Of a stretch of 64,000 nucleotides of DNA, positions 9,300 through 17,589 are shown piece by piece. A model generated the notes under the pieces. The model saw only the letters and a program-made list of their open reading frames with translations. It did no database searches and was not told where the DNA came from. A program made the translations under genes and the position numbers. Origin of the DNA: Ktedonobacteria bacterium brp13. Lineage in GTDB: Bacteria; Chloroflexota; Ktedonobacteria; Ktedonobacterales; Ktedonobacteraceae. The stretch lies in NCBI GenBank assembly GCA_015099395.1, contig AP024096.1:8783485-8847484 (forward strand). The letters run 5' to 3'. Positions within the stretch are counted from its first letter, which is position 1. Each line of letters starts with the position of its first letter.

Positions 9300-9665
9300 A
9301 TGTCTAATCTTCTAGTTTTTTGCATTTGTTTGTTTTTGTTGGTCGTTGTAACGGCAGTTCTTGCCGTTACAACTCAGCGTAAAAATGTTGTCCTCACGCC
9401 TGATCGTATGCCTGTCGAGGACCAAGAGCAGGAAGAGCAGAAAGAGGACCAAGAGGCGGCCGCATACGCAGCAGCGCGTTTACGTTACGAAGCCCTTGTC
9501 GCGTCTTGTTACAAAGAAGATGTTCGTGACCTTTGGAAAAAGGCACGTAGGCTTCACTACGACATCTGGGGGATCCGTCCCCAGGATGATGTTAGAGAAC
9601 AAAACTTTTTACAAAGGAATGGAGATCTGGCTTTGTGCCAGATCCCAATGTCAACGTCAGCTTAA
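9300..9665 (+). CDS. hypothetical single-pass membrane protein
   Basis: A 121-residue protein. Residues 2-25 form one hydrophobic membrane segment (LLVFCICLFLLVVVTAVLAV). A very acidic, glutamine-rich linker (EDQEQEEQKEDQE) follows, then an alpha-helical domain with YKEDVRDLWKKARRLHYDIW. The start at 9300 is set by GGAG at 9289-9292. A perfect 12-bp inverted repeat lies inside the coding region just after the membrane segment (9345-9373). Function unknown; it stands alone between transposon relics. Confidence 0.6.
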   Translation: MSNLLVFCICLFLLVVVTAVLAVTTQRKNVVLTPDRMPVEDQEQEEQKEDQEAAAYAAARLRYEALVASCYKEDVRDLWKKARRLHYDIWGIRPQDDVREQNFLQRNGDLALCQIPMSTSA

Positions 9666-10042
9666 TTCTGCGCCGAGATAATTTTGACCGCCTGTTCTCA
9701 TTTCATCCATACGTTGACAAAACCCTTTGATCTTTCCCCTCTCAGCGTCACGTCATCTCCACCTGGACCTCCTGTGGTGGACGGCTGGCGCCGAGACGAG
9801 CGAACGACGGATATACTGCAGAGCACAGCGTCCCCGCTCGTCTCGTCTGCCAAGCTTACCACAGGGGTCCAGGTCGTCTGACCTGCCGCTCCCATGCCTC
9901 GACTCGCTCACTCCGAATGCCTGCAGAGCTGAAGCTCTTGCCCTTCCCCGCACGAGTGCTCAGCATCCTAACGCCAGCGCTGCTCCGCCAATATCCGTTG
10001 ACCCCAACGCCCCATGTGCAGCGCTCATGGAGAATTGCTCCC
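9666..10042. other. gene-free stretch 3' of istB
   Basis: No supported gene. A hairpin with GAGACGAGCG arms lies around 9791-9845. The outer end of the IS21 element should be in this stretch, but I could not identify its terminal repeat. Confidence 0.4.
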
Positions 10043-10798
10043 TCATCCTTTTGTACTTTCTGCCACTGTCTCACGCAATGCCCGACGACGCTCTTTCATG
10101 CGATAGCTTGGCCCATTAATGGTAATGACCTCAGCATGATGCAGCAGCCTGTCGAGCAGGGCCGTTGCAAGGACTTCATCACCGAGGAGTTGCCCCCACT
10201 CGGCGAAAGCCGTGTTCGAGGTGAGCAAGATGGATCCATGCTCATAGCGAGCGGTCACTAACTCAAAAAAGTGATGCGCTTGTTCTGGCGCCAGCTTCGT
10301 GTATCCCACCTCGTCAATAACCAGCACACTGGGCGTGGTGTAGCGGCGCAGTCGCTGGCGGGCTAGGCCCGGATAGGCCGCGGTCTCCAGGGACTCCGCG
10401 AGCCCCGACAGGGTGGTAAACAACGCTGAATAGCCTGCCGCGAGCGCTTTTACCGAGAGAGCCAAGCTGAGGTGTGTCTTTCCAACCCCCGGTGGGCCGA
10501 GAAACACGACGTTGGTGGCGGTCTTGACAAAGGAGAGATCGGCTAACTCCCACAACAATCGTTCGGAGAGGCTGGGCTGAAAAGAAAAGTCAAACGCCTC
10601 CAATGTCTTGATCACTGGCAAGTGGGCGGCCTTGATCCGCCGCTCCGCTGCCCGTCGATCTCGTCCCTCCACCTCAGCAGCAATGGCACGGGTCAGAAAG
10701 TGTTCATAGGTCCACCGCTCTTGCCGCGCCGTCTCAAAGAGTGCTGGGAGCGCCTGCTCAAGCTGCGTTAACCCCAGATGTTTTAACTGGTGCCACAT
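10043..10798 (-). CDS. istB: IS21-family helper ATPase IstB
   Basis: A 251-residue AAA+ ATPase that assists the IS21 transposase. Walker A is GPPGVGKTHL and Walker B is VLVIDEVGYTK; the sensor block SILLTSNTAFAEWGQ and the C-terminal arginine finger region LLDRLLHHAEVITI are all present and intact. The start at 10798 follows GGAGGTGAT at ideal distance; an ATG at 10813 is part of that same ribosome site. It lies downstream of istA on the same strand, as usual in IS21. The protein looks functional, although its partner istA is broken. Confidence 0.93.
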   Translation of the reverse strand: MWHQLKHLGLTQLEQALPALFETARQERWTYEHFLTRAIAAEVEGRDRRAAERRIKAAHLPVIKTLEAFDFSFQPSLSERLLWELADLSFVKTATNVVFLGPPGVGKTHLSLALSVKALAAGYSALFTTLSGLAESLETAAYPGLARQRLRRYTTPSVLVIDEVGYTKLAPEQAHHFFELVTARYEHGSILLTSNTAFAEWGQLLGDEVLATALLDRLLHHAEVITINGPSYRMKERRRALRETVAESTKG

Positions 10799-10840
10799 GG
10801 GATCACCTCCCACCCCTCCACTCCATACAACTGGTCGTAC

Positions 10841-11665
10841 TCATGAAGAGGACGCTGACTGACCTGGGGTACCGGGCGCAGATGGCCCAGCGGAATCACC
10901 TGATGCCGCGTAGCCGAAGCGGGAGCGACCATCCGAAACTGGTCGGGATGCTGCCACCCTCCTGACACACTCCTGCGACCGCGGGCGTTTGGCGAGTTGC
11001 GCAATGAGTCCACCGTGTGACCAGACGGAAAGCATCCCATGTCGTTCACAAACCTGGACCACTGTTCCAGCCACCGGAGGTGTGCTCGGCAGGCCATACA
11101 AGACGCCATCGTAGGAAACATAGCCATCCCAGCTCACCTTGCGCTCTTCGGTCGCAAAACGCTCCCAGGCGAAAGCTAGCGGAAGAGCAGCTAATGACTC
11201 GTCTGCCCACCGGTCGATGGGGCGCTGATGGGTGGTGCGATGCACCCGCCCATTGATACGTTCGCACCAGGCACGCGCCTGATGATTGAGATCATCCAGA
11301 TCGGAAAAGGTAATACCTGGCCACAAGCTCTGTTTGACCACCCCAACCGTCCGTTCGATCTTGCCTTTCGTTTGGGGCGTGTACGCCTTACACACCCGTG
11401 GTGCCACCCCGATGGAAGCCATGAAGTCAGAGAAGACCGCATTCCACTTGGGGTGCTTGTCCTCCATGCGCAGAAGCACACTCTTCATCTGATCGGTGAG
11501 TGCAGCCTTGGGCAATCCGCCAAAGTACTCGAAGGCCTCCATCAAACAGCGAATCAGCGTGGAGACATCACACCGCTTGACAAAGGTGACAAAGCGCATG
11601 CGCGAGTAGCAGAGGACGGCGGTAAACCCATACAGTTTGTGCCATTGCCCCTCCTGTTCGTAGCG
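10841..11665 (-). pseudogene. istA: IS21-family transposase IstA, 3' exon only
   Basis: C-terminal part of an IS21 transposase starting at RYEQEGQWHKLYGFTAVLCY. It retains the second catalytic Asp (ALTDQMKSV) and the Glu (TPQTKGKIERTVGVVK), plus the C-terminal beta-barrel region. The N-terminal helix-turn-helix and first catalytic Asp are absent. The reading frame joins the 3' end of a group II intron at 11666, so the intron inserted into istA. The missing 5' exon is not found upstream, where a fragment of another intron lies instead. The transposase therefore cannot be restored by splicing in this arrangement. Confidence 0.85.
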
Positions 11666-11706
11666 GTCGGGTAGCAGAACGGTGTTGCCACCGTTCCGCC
11701 CCCTAA

Positions 11707-11741
11707 GAACGGCACGGATGAGTTTCCCCATATGCTCGCTC
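11707..11741 (-). ncRNA. group II intron domain V (istA intron)
   Basis: The minus strand reads GAGCGAGCATATGGGGAAAC then TCATCCGTGCCGTTC. It folds into the conserved GAAA-capped catalytic hairpin of about 34 nt, located 9 bases past the intron ORF stop and 41 bases before the 3' splice site. Confidence 0.8.
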
Positions 11742-11749
11742 AAGCCTTT

Positions 11750-13450
11750 CTAACGCCTCCTTTGGTCGAGGGGACGCGGCTTTGCGACGGAAATCCCCTG
11801 GCTGTGAACTTGTTGATGGCAGGTGGGATGGAGAAGAACACGGTTTTCAGTTCGGTCTGATCCCCCTTTTGATCGCCAGAAAATGTGATGGCTGTGCCAT
11901 CCTGTAATCTTGGTGATCTTTTGGTTGCAGATCGGACAGAGTCCTCTTTGCTCTTTCCAGAGAGCAAGTAACCAGCGTTTTCCTTTGAGCGTTGCCTCCA
12001 TGCGAACATCAAGACGTTTCTCAACGTAGCTTTCCCACATTGGGTCGTAGGGGTTGGCTTCTCCCTGGATTTTGATGTGTCGTGTAATCGGCACGCTGTC
12101 GGCTCTCGTGAGGTGCCATGTTTGCTCACCTTCCATTCCGAAAAACACCCAGTTATCACTTCCGCAGGTCTTGAAGTATTTCTTCGCTTTCCATGCGTCA
12201 GACTTGCGAGGGTGTCTGCGGTTGACCCATCGTTTGAGTGTTTGATAGATCTTCTCATCTACGGAACTAAAGGTTTTCTTACTGACTACATGTCGGTGAT
12301 AGTTCGCCCACCCTCGGATGACGGGATTGAGTTTCGCTATCAGTTTTCCGGCAGGTAGAGGTTTGTTGGCCTTCACGATGTCTCGGACCTTTTGCAGGAA
12401 GGTCACCACATTCTTCTTTGCTGGTTTGATCAAGAGTTTGTGTCGCTTTCCTGTTTTGTACTTGCGTACGTTTTGGCCCAGGAAATCAAACCCGTCCTCA
12501 ATATGGGTGATGAACGTCTTTTCCGGTGAGAGTTGTAAACCTCGTTCACAGAGAAATGCTTCCACAAGTGGCTTCATCTCTTGTTCCAGAAGCTCTTTTG
12601 AACTCCCTGAAATGAGAAAGTCATCGGCGTATCGTATCAGATGCACTTTTGCCTCACGACTTTTCCGCGTCGTTGGAGGAATAGCCTCGTGTATCGCGCG
12701 TTCCAGTCCGTCAAGCGTCATATTCGCAATAATAGGAGAAATGATCCCTCCTTGCGGTGTACCTGCTTCTGTTGGATAGAGGACGTGTTGCTCCATATAT
12801 CCTGCTTTCAGCCATTTCTTCAGCATAGCTTTTTCCATTGGAATATGGGTTAAGAGCCATTCGTGAGAAATCGCGTCGAAACAGCCTTTAATGTCTCCTT
12901 CGAGTATCCATTGGGACGAATCCTGTTTTCCCAGCACGTTGAAGCACTGTTCTATCGCATCAGCTGTCGACCTTCCTGGTCGAAAGTCATACGAATTCGG
13001 GTCCGCTAAAGTTTCCGCCACTGGGTCAAGAGCAAGCAAGTAAAGAGCTTGCATACCCCTGCATTTCATAACGGGAATACTCAATGGACGTTTTTTGCCG
13101 TTTTTCTTAGGGATGTACATTCGTCGCAGTGGTTGGGGATGGTAGCCCCGTTGCCGTAGCGAGTAGATGGCATTGATCTTTTTGTGGGGAGTATTCCAGG
13201 TGATCTGGTCTACTCCTGGGGTGTTCTTGCCCTGGTTTTCCGTCACTCGTCTGACGGCAAGGGCTTTGCCGCTAAACGAGTGGGTTAAGAGTCGTTGCAA
13301 GGCTTTTACCTTGCCCCATCTCTCTTCCTTCGTTGCCTTCACGATCCTCGCTTGAAGCCGACGCACGTTCTGGTTGACTTTCTGCCAATCAATGGCATGC
13401 CAGTCAGTCACTCCGTGGAAGGACGCACCAGCAGGGGTTGCTGCCGTCAT
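11750..13450 (-). CDS. ltrA: group II intron reverse transcriptase/maturase with HNH endonuclease
   Basis: A 566-residue intron-encoded protein with all usual domains: reverse transcriptase fingers and palm (RPLSIPVMKCRGMQALYLLA, DFRPGRSTADAIEQC, AGTPQGGIISPIIAN and catalytic IRYADDFLISG), the maturase X domain (LNPVIRGWANYHRHVVSKK) and a C-terminal HNH endonuclease (CPICNQK, HSHHIFWRSKGGSD, LHPTCHQQVH). It would catalyse intron splicing and target-primed mobility. The start at 13450 is chosen from the AAGGA seven bases upstream; 13456 is possible. The protein looks intact even though its intron may lack a complete 5' end. Confidence 0.93.
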   Translation of the reverse strand: MTAATPAGASFHGVTDWHAIDWQKVNQNVRRLQARIVKATKEERWGKVKALQRLLTHSFSGKALAVRRVTENQGKNTPGVDQITWNTPHKKINAIYSLRQRGYHPQPLRRMYIPKKNGKKRPLSIPVMKCRGMQALYLLALDPVAETLADPNSYDFRPGRSTADAIEQCFNVLGKQDSSQWILEGDIKGCFDAISHEWLLTHIPMEKAMLKKWLKAGYMEQHVLYPTEAGTPQGGIISPIIANMTLDGLERAIHEAIPPTTRKSREAKVHLIRYADDFLISGSSKELLEQEMKPLVEAFLCERGLQLSPEKTFITHIEDGFDFLGQNVRKYKTGKRHKLLIKPAKKNVVTFLQKVRDIVKANKPLPAGKLIAKLNPVIRGWANYHRHVVSKKTFSSVDEKIYQTLKRWVNRRHPRKSDAWKAKKYFKTCGSDNWVFFGMEGEQTWHLTRADSVPITRHIKIQGEANPYDPMWESYVEKRLDVRMEATLKGKRWLLALWKEQRGLCPICNQKITKITGWHSHHIFWRSKGGSDRTENRVLLHPTCHQQVHSQGISVAKPRPLDQRRR

Positions 13451-13784
13451 CTGCATTTCCTTTCTTGTGTCGTTTAGTCAAGGGTTCTCGTGGTGAAAGA
13501 CCTCGCGGAAGTCTGCCCGCTTTCGCGGGAGGTGATGTTGCAACCTCTGTCCGTTCCATTACAGAGCGGCTTTCGCTTTTTCCGCTTTCCTTTACCCGCT
13601 ATCTCCTTGGGTCGCCTTACGGCTCCCTACCGTAAACGGAAGACATCGGGCTTACCGTGTTCCGCATAAGTAACAGGATGAGGTAGGTCCGCTCTCTGCG
13701 CCGATGGTGTTGTGTGTCCACGAGGGAGACGAGTTCAGATCTCCTTCCCACCACGTTGCCTTTGTAGGGTAGTAACCGTGCGCC

Positions 13785-14070
13785 TTAACCCATTGCTGAG
13801 TCAGGTTTCACTGAGACCCCCTCCGAACCGGACTTATGCGTTTCCACATATCCGGCTCTCCGAGTTTTCCTGAGCATTTTCTTTTTCTCGCTGAGTGTTC
13901 CTGCATGCAGTTCATCATGGCACTCCACGCAGAGTACCATTGTCTTTCGTCGCCTCTCAATCATTTGGCGTTCCCACGGCGTTTTTCCTTTCAGGTTGCC
14001 TAATTTCCGTACATGGTGTACTTCCACCTGAGTACCTCGGATACCACACCATTCACATGTGTCTGCTAAC
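13785..14070 (-). pseudogene. C-terminal fragment of a second group II intron protein (HNH domain)
   Basis: The fragment reads CEWCGIRGTQVEVHHVRKL, then the WERQMIERRRKTMVLCVECH block and DELHAGT. This is the HNH tail of bacterial group II intron proteins, different in sequence from the neighbouring intact one. Its domain V lies within the 3' end of the reading frame (13825-13858). Everything upstream, including the reverse transcriptase, has been cut off where the MITE begins at 14071. An apparent TTG start at 14084 lies inside the MITE end and is not meaningful. Confidence 0.8.
13825..13858 (-). ncRNA. group II intron domain V (second, truncated intron)
   Basis: The minus strand reads GAGCCGGATATGTGGAAACG then CATAAGTCCGGTTC: a 34-nt hairpin with GAGCCG pairing to CGGTTC and a GAAA-type cap. 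The 3' end of this intron is probably near 13755-13762 (CTACCCTAC). Confidence 0.75.
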
Positions 14071-14399
14071 AAGGTCTCTGGCAAGGATTGCTTCCCAGGA
14101 CAGCCATATGAGCTTGTAGAACACTAAATGTATTTTTATCTTGAAAGAGAGCATATCGTTTCATTTTAAAGGTCATCAATTGACTCAAAAACGTTAGCAG
14201 AAATCGAATTTACTGGCTTTGAGGAGCATTAGCAGAAATAAAACGGACTGAATCAGGGATCTGATTTCTGCTAATCATACGATGAAGAAAAGACCTTTCC
14301 TTCATCGTGAAAGGTATCAGGACTATTTTGCTTATAAAAACATTATCTCAGACTCTACAGGCTCATATGGCTGTCCCAGGAAGTAATCCTTGCCTAACC
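14071..14399. mobile_element. 329-bp MITE, copy 1
   Basis: A non-coding element with long terminal inverted repeats. The left end GGCAAGGATTGCTTCCCAGG continues into ACAGCCATATGAGC; the right end is its complement with a few mismatches, about 40 bp in all. A second copy lies at 38792-39120 with about five differences in 329 bp. Inside are three copies of TTAGCAGAAAT (two direct, one inverted) and a small hairpin with CGATGAAG arms. It cuts the group II intron fragment on one side and the IS1-type transposase on the other. Target duplication is not obvious. Confidence 0.85.
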
Positions 14400-14941
14400 T
14401 GTACCTGTACATTTGGGGTCTCACGCCTCACCGTCTCCAGTTGGATCAAAAAAAAGGAGCTCAACTCCCTCCTTTCATCACGGCCTTCGTCACCCCTGAT
14501 CCAGAAGATGCCACCGCTACCACGCTCGAACTGGATGAACTCTGGTCGTTTGTGCTCAAAAAAGCCAATCAGAGTTGGATTTGGATTGCCCTGTGCCGCA
14601 AGACGCGGCAAGCGGTTGCCTATGCGTTGGGGGGCCGGAGTAAACAGACGTGTCTGCGTTTATGGGAACTCATTCCCACAGGATACCGCGAGGGGCGTTG
14701 CTTTACGGATTTCTGGGGAGCATACCAAGCAGTAATCCCTGCAGAGCAGCACGCAGTGGTGGGCAAAGAAACCGGAGAAACCGCCCACGTCGAGCGCTGG
14801 AATAACACCCTACGCCAACGTCTCGCCCGTTTTGTCCGCATGACCTTGTCTTTTTCCAAATCAATAGTGATGCATGAAGCCTGCTTGCTCCTCTTTCTTC
14901 ATCGTTACAATGAAGATCGATGGGCTATCCTTCTCAAGTGA
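14398..14941 (+). pseudogene. IS1-family transposase, N-terminally truncated, with a -1 frameshift site
   Basis: Most of an IS1-type DDE transposase: LELDELWSFVLKKANQSWIW (first Asp), CFTDFWGAYQAVIP (second Asp) and GETAHVERWNNTLRQRLARF (Glu), followed by LHRYNE. The upstream helix-turn-helix part (GVSRLTVSSWIKKKE) is in a different frame. The two frames meet at a run of eight A (ATCAAAAAAAAGG), and the change is -1, as in the programmed frameshift of IS1. The first part of the N-terminal domain is missing where the MITE ends, so the element is probably inactive. Confidence 0.8.
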
Positions 14942-15254
14942 GCCTCCACCAGGAAAACATCTTCATAGCCTCTCTAATAGTGATCAATAGTAAAAGAGGT
15001 TATTGACTTATATATAAGTATAGCTAGCAGAAAATAATAAAAAATTCATTATTCAAAAATGCGATCTTTCCTTCCATATAAAAATAGAAGAAGCATTAGA
15101 GATGAGCGTGATTTTCGGATGCGCTCACTTGCCTATCTGTATAAAGGCAAGCATTGCCTGGTTGCTTTTTAGATGTCTTCATGCTATATCTCTTTATCAT
15201 CAGTATCAATATTAGCCCAGTTTCTTTAACAGAAAGGAAGTAAGGAGGTTTACT
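14942..15254. other. AT-rich intergenic region upstream of a small-gene pair
   Basis: No gene is seen. A TTGACT hexamer lies at about 15003, and a hairpin with TTGCCT and AGGCAA arms near 15130-15150. It should hold the promoter for the two small genes that follow. The right end of the IS1-type element must also be here but was not recognised. Confidence 0.4.
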
Positions 15255-15524
15255 ATGGCGACGTTTCCAACGATTACACAGAGTGGTGGTACGCAACTCT
15301 GGATTAACTCGGGCGGTAACATCACCAATCATGAAGTCTTTGCATTCACTCTGACAGGCGCGCCTCCCAATGTCGGTGCGCTCATTTCCGATGTTACGGT
15401 GTTTCAGAATACAAATTCTGTGGCTAATCAGACAAGCTATGAGATCAAACTAACCGTGTTAGACCAGTCTCTCAATCCGTCGACCGAGACAATAACAGGA
15501 AACTTCGAAAGCAACGGTGTATAG
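15255..15524 (+). CDS. hypothetical small protein
   Basis: An 89-residue protein with no recognised domain. It is rich in Thr, Asn, Gly and hydrophobic residues in an alternating pattern (for example VFAFTLTG, SYEIKLTVLDQ), which suggests an all-beta fold. It has no signal peptide and no Cys. A strong AAGGAGG ribosome site stands eight bases before the ATG. It is followed after ten bases by a second small gene, so the two are probably an operon. Confidence 0.65.
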   Translation: MATFPTITQSGGTQLWINSGGNITNHEVFAFTLTGAPPNVGALISDVTVFQNTNSVANQTSYEIKLTVLDQSLNPSTETITGNFESNGV

Positions 15525-15534
15525 GAGAGAAACG

Positions 15535-15735
15535 ATGAAAATCAATGTCGTCAAGGATAGGGATGGAAAGGTCGTCGCAACGTTTGAGAATGCCGTTGCC
15601 GGTGGCCTCTCGGTAAATCCCGTACTGAAGCCCGGACAGAGTGTCTATGAGGTCGAAGCCAAGGAAAATTACAAAGAAGATATCAAAGCCTTTTACGAGC
15701 ACCACAGTCAGGCTGGCAAAAATCCTCGATCATGA
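15535..15735 (+). CDS. hypothetical small protein, second gene of a pair
   Basis: A 66-residue acidic/basic mixed protein beginning MKINVVKDRDGKVVATFENA. Strand-rich at the N-terminus with a helical C-terminal half (EVEAKENYKEDIKAFYEHHS). AGGAGAG precedes the ATG at 15535; the in-frame codon at 15517 overlaps the previous gene and lacks a site. Function unknown; it is co-transcribed with the upstream small gene by spacing. Confidence 0.65.
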   Translation: MKINVVKDRDGKVVATFENAVAGGLSVNPVLKPGQSVYEVEAKENYKEDIKAFYEHHSQAGKNPRS

Positions 15736-16258
15736 CGTAGAGTACCGTTTATGAATGTGTCCACATCTATCATAGTGAGCTCCTGCTCCTTCTCAGGAAA
15801 GGGATTTGATAAGCTCACTGTAGATGCTGGTGTAAATGTTTTTGTTTCCCGGTCCGTTAATACTCAAGGGCCTTCAACCACCTCTCTTTTTCGACATAGC
15901 CGAGTTTATTAACCAAGTGTACACTAGCAGGGTCTCCGGCAATTTCCAATGGTGCTTATGAAGACTGAGACAAGGAGCCATGATTTGTGCTCAAAATGTA
16001 TTCCAACTTCTCAGTCTTGATAAGCAAGAAGAAAGAATGCCTGACACCCTGACTAGGTAATAGAGAACTGCTGACACATTGTGTAGTTACTTCACCAAAG
16101 CAAAAACCTGCTGGAGGCTGATTTACAACCTTCTGCTTTTGCTTGCTGAAGGAGCATATCAGACCACACGAATGAGCAGAGTACCTATCAGTATGTGTAA
16201 CATTTACTTGCCCACGAGAGCGAGTGAATAACCGTAGAGAAAGAAAGGGATATTGTCA
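15736..16258. other. intergenic region, no gene seen
   Basis: About 520 bases with stops in all frames. Weak inverted repeat with GACTGAGA and TCTCAGTC around 15964-16017. No convincing promoter could be pinned down. Confidence 0.4.
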
Positions 16259-17485
16259 ATGACCACGCAGGAAAAAACAAAAGGTGTCGTGATTAAGCCA
16301 ACTCCTACAGAGATACCGCCAAAAGCCCCTCGTCATGCTCCAGGAGAAGCACTAGCATTTGGTGGTGTTCATGCAAAACGTGGCGAGCCAGCCATTCATG
16401 AGTTAACACCAGCACCCCAACCAGTTGGAAGAGCATCAGCCGCAGGTATCTTCCCGGATTTTCAATATCGTGGTGGTCCTGTGGTTACTTGCCCACTAGT
16501 CTACACCAGTTTTTGGGGACCACTGTGGACGGGCGACCAGGCGCACATAACAAGCGCACAACGCCTGAACCAGTTTCACCAGGACCTCTTGCAGAGCGAG
16601 TTCATGAATGTGCTCAGCCAATATGGTGTTGGTTTCGGGGCTGGCAGCGGAGCCTTCATTCAGCCTTCTTTCGTTTCCAATGTTCCCAACACACTCTCTG
16701 ATGCTGACATTCAGCGTACCATTCAGTCATGTATCAACGCTGGTGCTCTTCCAGAGCCAACCAATCCCTCAAATATTGCTCTCATGATTTACCTGGATGA
16801 GACGATTGGTGTGGAGAACCCGCCTGACCTGATTCTTTGCGAACCGAATGGTGATACGGCTTTTGGATACCATAACTTTTTCATTACAAGCGCAGGCAAT
16901 CCTTTCTACTATGCAATCATTCCTGCTCTGACTGATGATTGCCTAAAGGAATCGTGTCCCAACAATGATGCAGGTTGCTCGCTTCATCTCTCCGAACAAC
17001 AAGAACAGCGGAGAACGCAGGTTGCCAGCCATGAATTTGCTGAGTTGACCACTGATCCGCAATTGAATGCTTGGTACGATCCTACCCATGGAGAAAATGG
17101 CGACATTTGTAACGGCGAGTCAGATATTATTACAGTGGGTGCAAACACCTGGAACGTCCAGCGCATTTATAGTAAATATGATGATCTTACCAGCAATGGA
17201 TCGACCTACTGTTTAAGCCAGGCTCCCTCCCCTGAGCCGCGATTAAGCCCAGGACCAGTTGCCCGCCCGGCAATTATGGCAAGAGCAAAAAAAATGCCTT
17301 CTCACGAGCGGCTCCTGCCCTTGCCTGCCATCCAGTTTAACGCTGTTACTGATGAGTTATCGATGGAAGAGCGGCATGTGCGTGAGTATGTTCGCGGAGC
17401 TTTCTATCCATTGTTGCCTGAGCATATCCTGGCGGATTTCCCTGGTTTCTTGCAAGGGATTGCTAACGCGATGGCTAAAAAATAA
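16259..17485 (+). CDS. EXORDIUM/phosphate-induced-like protein of unknown function
   Basis: A 408-residue protein with a Pro-rich N-terminal 60 residues and a central domain starting with GGPVVTCPLVYTSFWGPLW. That block resembles the GG-x-VYxxxWG start of plant EXORDIUM/phosphate-induced proteins and their bacterial relatives. It also has the motif SHEFAELTTDP followed by WYDP and GENGDICNG, suggestive of a metal-binding HExxE-type site, and several Cys (CLKESCPNNDAGC) that may pair. The C-terminal 80 residues are Pro-rich then helical. No signal peptide is evident despite the family's usual secretion. The ATG at 16259 with AAAGGGA at good distance is chosen over the TTG at 16253. Role unknown. 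Confidence 0.6.
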   Translation: MTTQEKTKGVVIKPTPTEIPPKAPRHAPGEALAFGGVHAKRGEPAIHELTPAPQPVGRASAAGIFPDFQYRGGPVVTCPLVYTSFWGPLWTGDQAHITSAQRLNQFHQDLLQSEFMNVLSQYGVGFGAGSGAFIQPSFVSNVPNTLSDADIQRTIQSCINAGALPEPTNPSNIALMIYLDETIGVENPPDLILCEPNGDTAFGYHNFFITSAGNPFYYAIIPALTDDCLKESCPNNDAGCSLHLSEQQEQRRTQVASHEFAELTTDPQLNAWYDPTHGENGDICNGESDIITVGANTWNVQRIYSKYDDLTSNGSTYCLSQAPSPEPRLSPGPVARPAIMARAKKMPSHERLLPLPAIQFNAVTDELSMEERHVREYVRGAFYPLLPEHILADFPGFLQGIANAMAKK

Positions 17486-17589
17486 GGTGAGGCGATCCCC
17501 GAGAATCTCATTGGCACTTTCCTGAGTGACCATAGAGCGTTTTGTGAAGAAGAAGCGGATATCTTAAGAGCATATCCGCCTCTTTTTAC

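Larger units (their letters stand above)
11666..13745 (-). mobile_element. group II intron in istA, probably 5'-truncated
   Basis: The 3' boundary is well defined: on the minus strand domain V (11707-11741) is followed by a domain VI-like hairpin with GAACGGTG and CACCGTTC arms and the end CTACCCGAC, after which the istA frame resumes. The 5' part between the ORF and about 13745 has conserved-looking intron RNA segments (GCGGAACACGGTAAGCCCG, GTTGCAACATCACCTCCCGC). However, it is only about 290 bases, and no GTGYG start is visible before the 3' end of a second intron begins. The 5' boundary is therefore approximate, and domain I may be incomplete. Confidence 0.7.

Noticed and set aside
8645..9325. 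226-residue minus-strand frame
   Set aside because: Low-complexity, no domain, no ribosome site, and it overlaps the well-supported start of the TniB-like gene.
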